Source: Streptomyces spectabilis
Lineage (GTDB): Bacteria > Actinomycetota > Actinomycetes > Streptomycetales > Streptomycetaceae
Assembly (NCBI RefSeq): GCF_008704795.1
Contig: NZ_CP023690.1
Span: forward strand, 7,512,501-7,576,500
Direction of reading: 5' to 3'
Length of the DNA stretch: 64,000 nucleotides
Part shown: positions 62,056 to 64,000 of the stretch, piece after piece
Layout of the letters: each line of letters begins with the position of its first letter
How positions within the stretch are numbered: position 1 is the first letter of the stretch
Notes under the pieces: model-generated
What the model was told of the DNA's origin: nothing
Database searches by the model: none
What the model saw: the letters and a program-made list of their open reading frames with translations, nothing else
Program-made: the position numbers and the translations under genes

Positions 62056-62547
62056 TCAGCTGGATTCTCGCCAGCGAGTCACAGCTTGTCGACAGGTGGA
62101 GAGGGCAAAAGATCCGAAATCATTTCCGAGCCTCTCCAGGTCCTCCCGATCCGTAGCTCCCGGATTCCAGACGAGCACGGGATACTCGCCGTCCTGATCT
62201 TCCTGGGAGGCGTCAAGGACAACTAGGCCACCCATTCCGTCAAACATTGTAACGATCAGGCCGGATGGCATTCCGTACTGATTGCGAGCATCCAGAGTTT
62301 CCGATACGGAGCCCAGCAGTTTTTGTCCCATGGCGGGCGTCTGGTAGATACCAAGAAATTCTTCTCCTGCTATATCCCAGGTGCCAAACTCTTCGATTAG
62401 GAGGCGGTATGAGGGAGGGAGTGTTGCACCTAGATCGCGCTCGGCTGCTGCCACCTCCCCTGCGCTGCATCCGTCAGCATGGTTCGCAATATCCTCGTTC
62501 TCGCGAATCAGCTGGATCAGTCTCTCGCTCGCCTCGACAGCGTTCAT
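62056..62547 (-). CDS. SMI1/KNR4 (SUKH)-family immunity protein
   Basis: A 163-residue SUKH-fold protein (CSAGEVAAAERDLGATLPPSYRLLIEEFGTWDIAGEEFLGIYQ), matching the SMI1/KNR4 pattern of an LP.SY..ll..fG core. It lies directly after an RHS-type toxin gene: the toxin stop and this ATG share one base (TAATG). This layout marks it as the immunity protein that neutralises the adjacent nuclease. Codon use and GC content are lower than in the rest of the window, suggesting horizontal acquisition. Confidence 0.85.
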   Translation of the reverse strand: MNAVEASERLIQLIRENEDIANHADGCSAGEVAAAERDLGATLPPSYRLLIEEFGTWDIAGEEFLGIYQTPAMGQKLLGSVSETLDARNQYGMPSGLIVTMFDGMGGLVVLDASQEDQDGEYPVLVWNPGATDREDLERLGNDFGSFALSTCRQAVTRWRESS

Positions 62548-64000
62548 TATCCGCCAAATCCTCTCGCTCGATCCTTCCAATACTGGGTCTTCCAGCTATT
62601 GAAAGCGTCTCGGTCGATTCCGCTGGGGATCTTGGTGCCTGCCTTCCAGTGCAGCTGGTTGTAGTTACCGAAGTGCATCGAGTGCGTCACCTCGGCAATT
62701 GGGCCGTCCTGTGTCTGGAGCATGTGATGGAGGTTCATCGGCTTATTGTCCGGCCCCATTGGGGCGAGGCCCTGCTTCATTCTCTTCAGATTGCTTCTAC
62801 CATATTTGTCCGCAGGTGAGACATAGTCTGGATTCGTCAGGTCATCCCGTTGATAAACGCGCTGGCCGTCGTAGTCGGTCTTCGTCCAGCAGTTTGAGTT
62901 GTGAACCAGTACTGGCGTCTCGCCCGCCAGCACATAGTACGTGTGCAGGCCCTCGATGGTGAGGTTGTAGGTGCGCTGGTGGTCGCGGTACTGGCGGGTA
63001 GCGGCCACGGTGACCGTGCGGCCGTCGTCCGTGCGGAGGGTCGTGCCGGGCTTGAGGTCGCCGGCTTCGATCCAGTCCTTCTGGTCGACGGACCAGAAGG
63101 GGTGTTCGTAGGTGGCGGTGAGCTTTTCGGGGCCGTCGGGGGTGGTGATGGTCAGTTCGGTGAACTGCTTGTCGTCGTCGGTGACGATGGTCGCGGTGAC
63201 TTCGCGTTCGCTGGTCTCCCCGGTCTCCGGGTCGGTGGCCAGGACCTTGTCACCGAGTTCGACGTCCTCGATGTCCTTGGTCGAGCCGTCGGCCAGGAGG
63301 ACGTCGGTGCCGGCGAGGAAGCACTTGCAGCCGGAGGGAATTCCCTTACCGGTCTTGCCTACCGCTTCCTCCCCCTTCTCGGCCTTCTTGAGGCCCTTGG
63401 CTATACCCTTGAGCGGTTTGAGGATCTTGCCCCACGGCAGGATGTCCATTCCGGTTTCGGCGCACTCCACGGTGACGCCGGGGTGCGTGCCGCAGGTCTT
63501 CCACGAGTTGAAGTCGGGAAGCATCATCTTCGGCACGTCTTTTGCGCCGCCACCGGAAAAGAAGCTCCTCAGGTGAGGAAGTATCCCGTCGCTCATGCGA
63601 CCAAATGGGTTCCCGGGAAGGCTGAACCCGGTCTGCGTCATCGAGCCACCACCGCCGCCGGTGTACAGGGCGTTGCTCGTGGACCCGCTGCCGCCCCAGT
63701 AGCCGCCGCCGATGCTCCTGCCTCCGCCGCCTCCGCCGCCGAAGCTCCTGCTGGCATTGCTGTCCGAGTTGAGGTAGGAGACAGCTCTGCTGGCCAGCCG
63801 CTGAATTGACTTGCCGATACCGCCGATGATGTTGGAAATCGAGAACTGGCCCGTAGCGTCGGAGTACACCACCGGGCTGTTGTTGCCGTAGGCGTAGCCG
63901 TTCATCTGCTGCGGGTCCGTCAGGTCCATGATCGGGTCGGCGGAGATGAAGCGGCCCGTGGTGGGGTCGTATTCGCGGGCGCCGAGGTGGATCAGGCCGG
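62547..64000 (-). CDS. RHS polymorphic toxin with HINT and LHH nuclease domains, 3' part
   Basis: The gene enters from beyond the right edge; the visible 484 codons are its C-terminal part. They start with the RHS core junction (LGAREYDPTTGRFISADPI, then YAYGNNSPVVYSDATG). A Gly-rich linker leads to a HINT autoprocessing domain (CFLAGTDVLLADGSTKDIED through EGLHTYYVLAGETPVLVHN). The C-terminal ~115 residues form an HNH/Endo VII-type toxin with an LHH motif (NLHHMLQTQDGPIAEVTHSMH). It is predicted to be a DNA-cleaving toxin acting in contact-dependent competition, neutralised by the SMI1 protein next to it. The toxin tip has lower GC than the core. Confidence 0.87.
   Translation of the reverse strand, partial: GLIHLGAREYDPTTGRFISADPIMDLTDPQQMNGYAYGNNSPVVYSDATGQFSISNIIGGIGKSIQRLASRAVSYLNSDSNASRSFGGGGGGGRSIGGGYWGGSGSTSNALYTGGGGGSMTQTGFSLPGNPFGRMSDGILPHLRSFFSGGGAKDVPKMMLPDFNSWKTCGTHPGVTVECAETGMDILPWGKILKPLKGIAKGLKKAEKGEEAVGKTGKGIPSGCKCFLAGTDVLLADGSTKDIEDVELGDKVLATDPETGETSEREVTATIVTDDDKQFTELTITTPDGPEKLTATYEHPFWSVDQKDWIEAGDLKPGTTLRTDDGRTVTVAATRQYRDHQRTYNLTIEGLHTYYVLAGETPVLVHNSNCWTKTDYDGQRVYQRDDLTNPDYVSPADKYGRSNLKRMKQGLAPMGPDNKPMNLHHMLQTQDGPIAEVTHSMHFGNYNQLHWKAGTKIPSGIDRDAFNSWKTQYWKDRARGFGG

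Overview
The window is a stretch of high-GC actinomycete chromosome, almost certainly from a Streptomyces. Nearly every codon ends in G or C. Several genes look leaderless, with a TAnnnT box 6-7 nt before the start codon. The gene families are typical of streptomycetes: GluABCD-type ABC transporter, DUF3093, DUF6278, Cmx-type exporter, AdaA-AlkA fusion, crotonyl-CoA carboxylase/reductase operon, and a PAS-GAF-SpoIIE-HATPase phosphatase. I found no rRNA, tRNA, CRISPR array, insertion sequence or prophage.

Layout, left to right. 1-2.2 kb: the 3' end of a pcaL-type protocatechuate-pathway fusion, a metallo-beta-lactamase-fold protein and exonuclease III. 2.2-5.2 kb: a secreted SGNH hydrolase, then DUF3093 and DUF6278 proteins. 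5.3-8.6 kb: a polar amino-acid ABC transporter operon (gluABCD type). 8.6-14.4 kb: exported proteins (CocE/PepX-type hydrolase, Ig-like L,D-transpeptidase lipoprotein, an anchored protein of unknown role, gamma-glutamyltransferase). 14.4-18.8 kb: methionine aminopeptidase, a small XRE regulator, a Cmx-type exporter with a candidate leader peptide, and a repeat-containing protein with a degenerate HTH-like N-terminus. 19.0-25.2 kb: a reductive pyrimidine/hydantoin catabolic operon (ureidopropionase, class III aminotransferase, dihydropyrimidinase, F420-type LLM oxidoreductase, NCS1 permease). 25.2-32.6 kb: a DUF4232 lipoprotein, a lipoate-ligase family protein, a DUF4352 protein, a second GGT-family protein, an inositol-monophosphatase-family protein, an FAD oxidoreductase and a macro-domain protein. 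32.7-34.8 kb: an alkylation-repair pair (AdaA-AlkA fusion and Ogt). 34.8-39.4 kb: DUF4326, thioesterase, NUDIX, a BCCT carrier and glycerate kinase. 39.5-41.0 kb: psd-pssA for phosphatidylethanolamine synthesis.

41.2-50.6 kb is the metabolic centrepiece: hbd, tetR, ccr, meaA, a malyl-CoA-lyase-type protein, a MaoC hydratase and an acyl-CoA dehydrogenase, all on the minus strand. Together they cover most of the ethylmalonyl-CoA pathway, which turns acetyl-CoA units into glyoxylate plus propionyl-CoA and also supplies ethylmalonyl-CoA for polyketides. 50.9-61.8 kb holds a HEAT-repeat protein, a RidA protein, a secreted TAP-type peptidase, an Rv2578c-like radical SAM protein under a perfect LexA box, an SRPBCC protein, an MFS exporter fused to three beta-sandwich repeats, a large SpoIIE phosphatase and a methyltransferase.

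The last 2 kb is of different character. It has noticeably lower GC and carries the 3' end of an RHS polymorphic toxin (RHS core, HINT domain, LHH/HNH-Endo VII-type nuclease) coupled to a SMI1/KNR4 immunity gene. This is the clearest horizontally acquired element in the window. The other most notable signals are the leaderless 26-codon reading frame before the Cmx-type exporter, the LexA box before the radical SAM gene, and an F420-type oxidoreductase in a pyrimidine operon that shows no classical dihydropyrimidine dehydrogenase.
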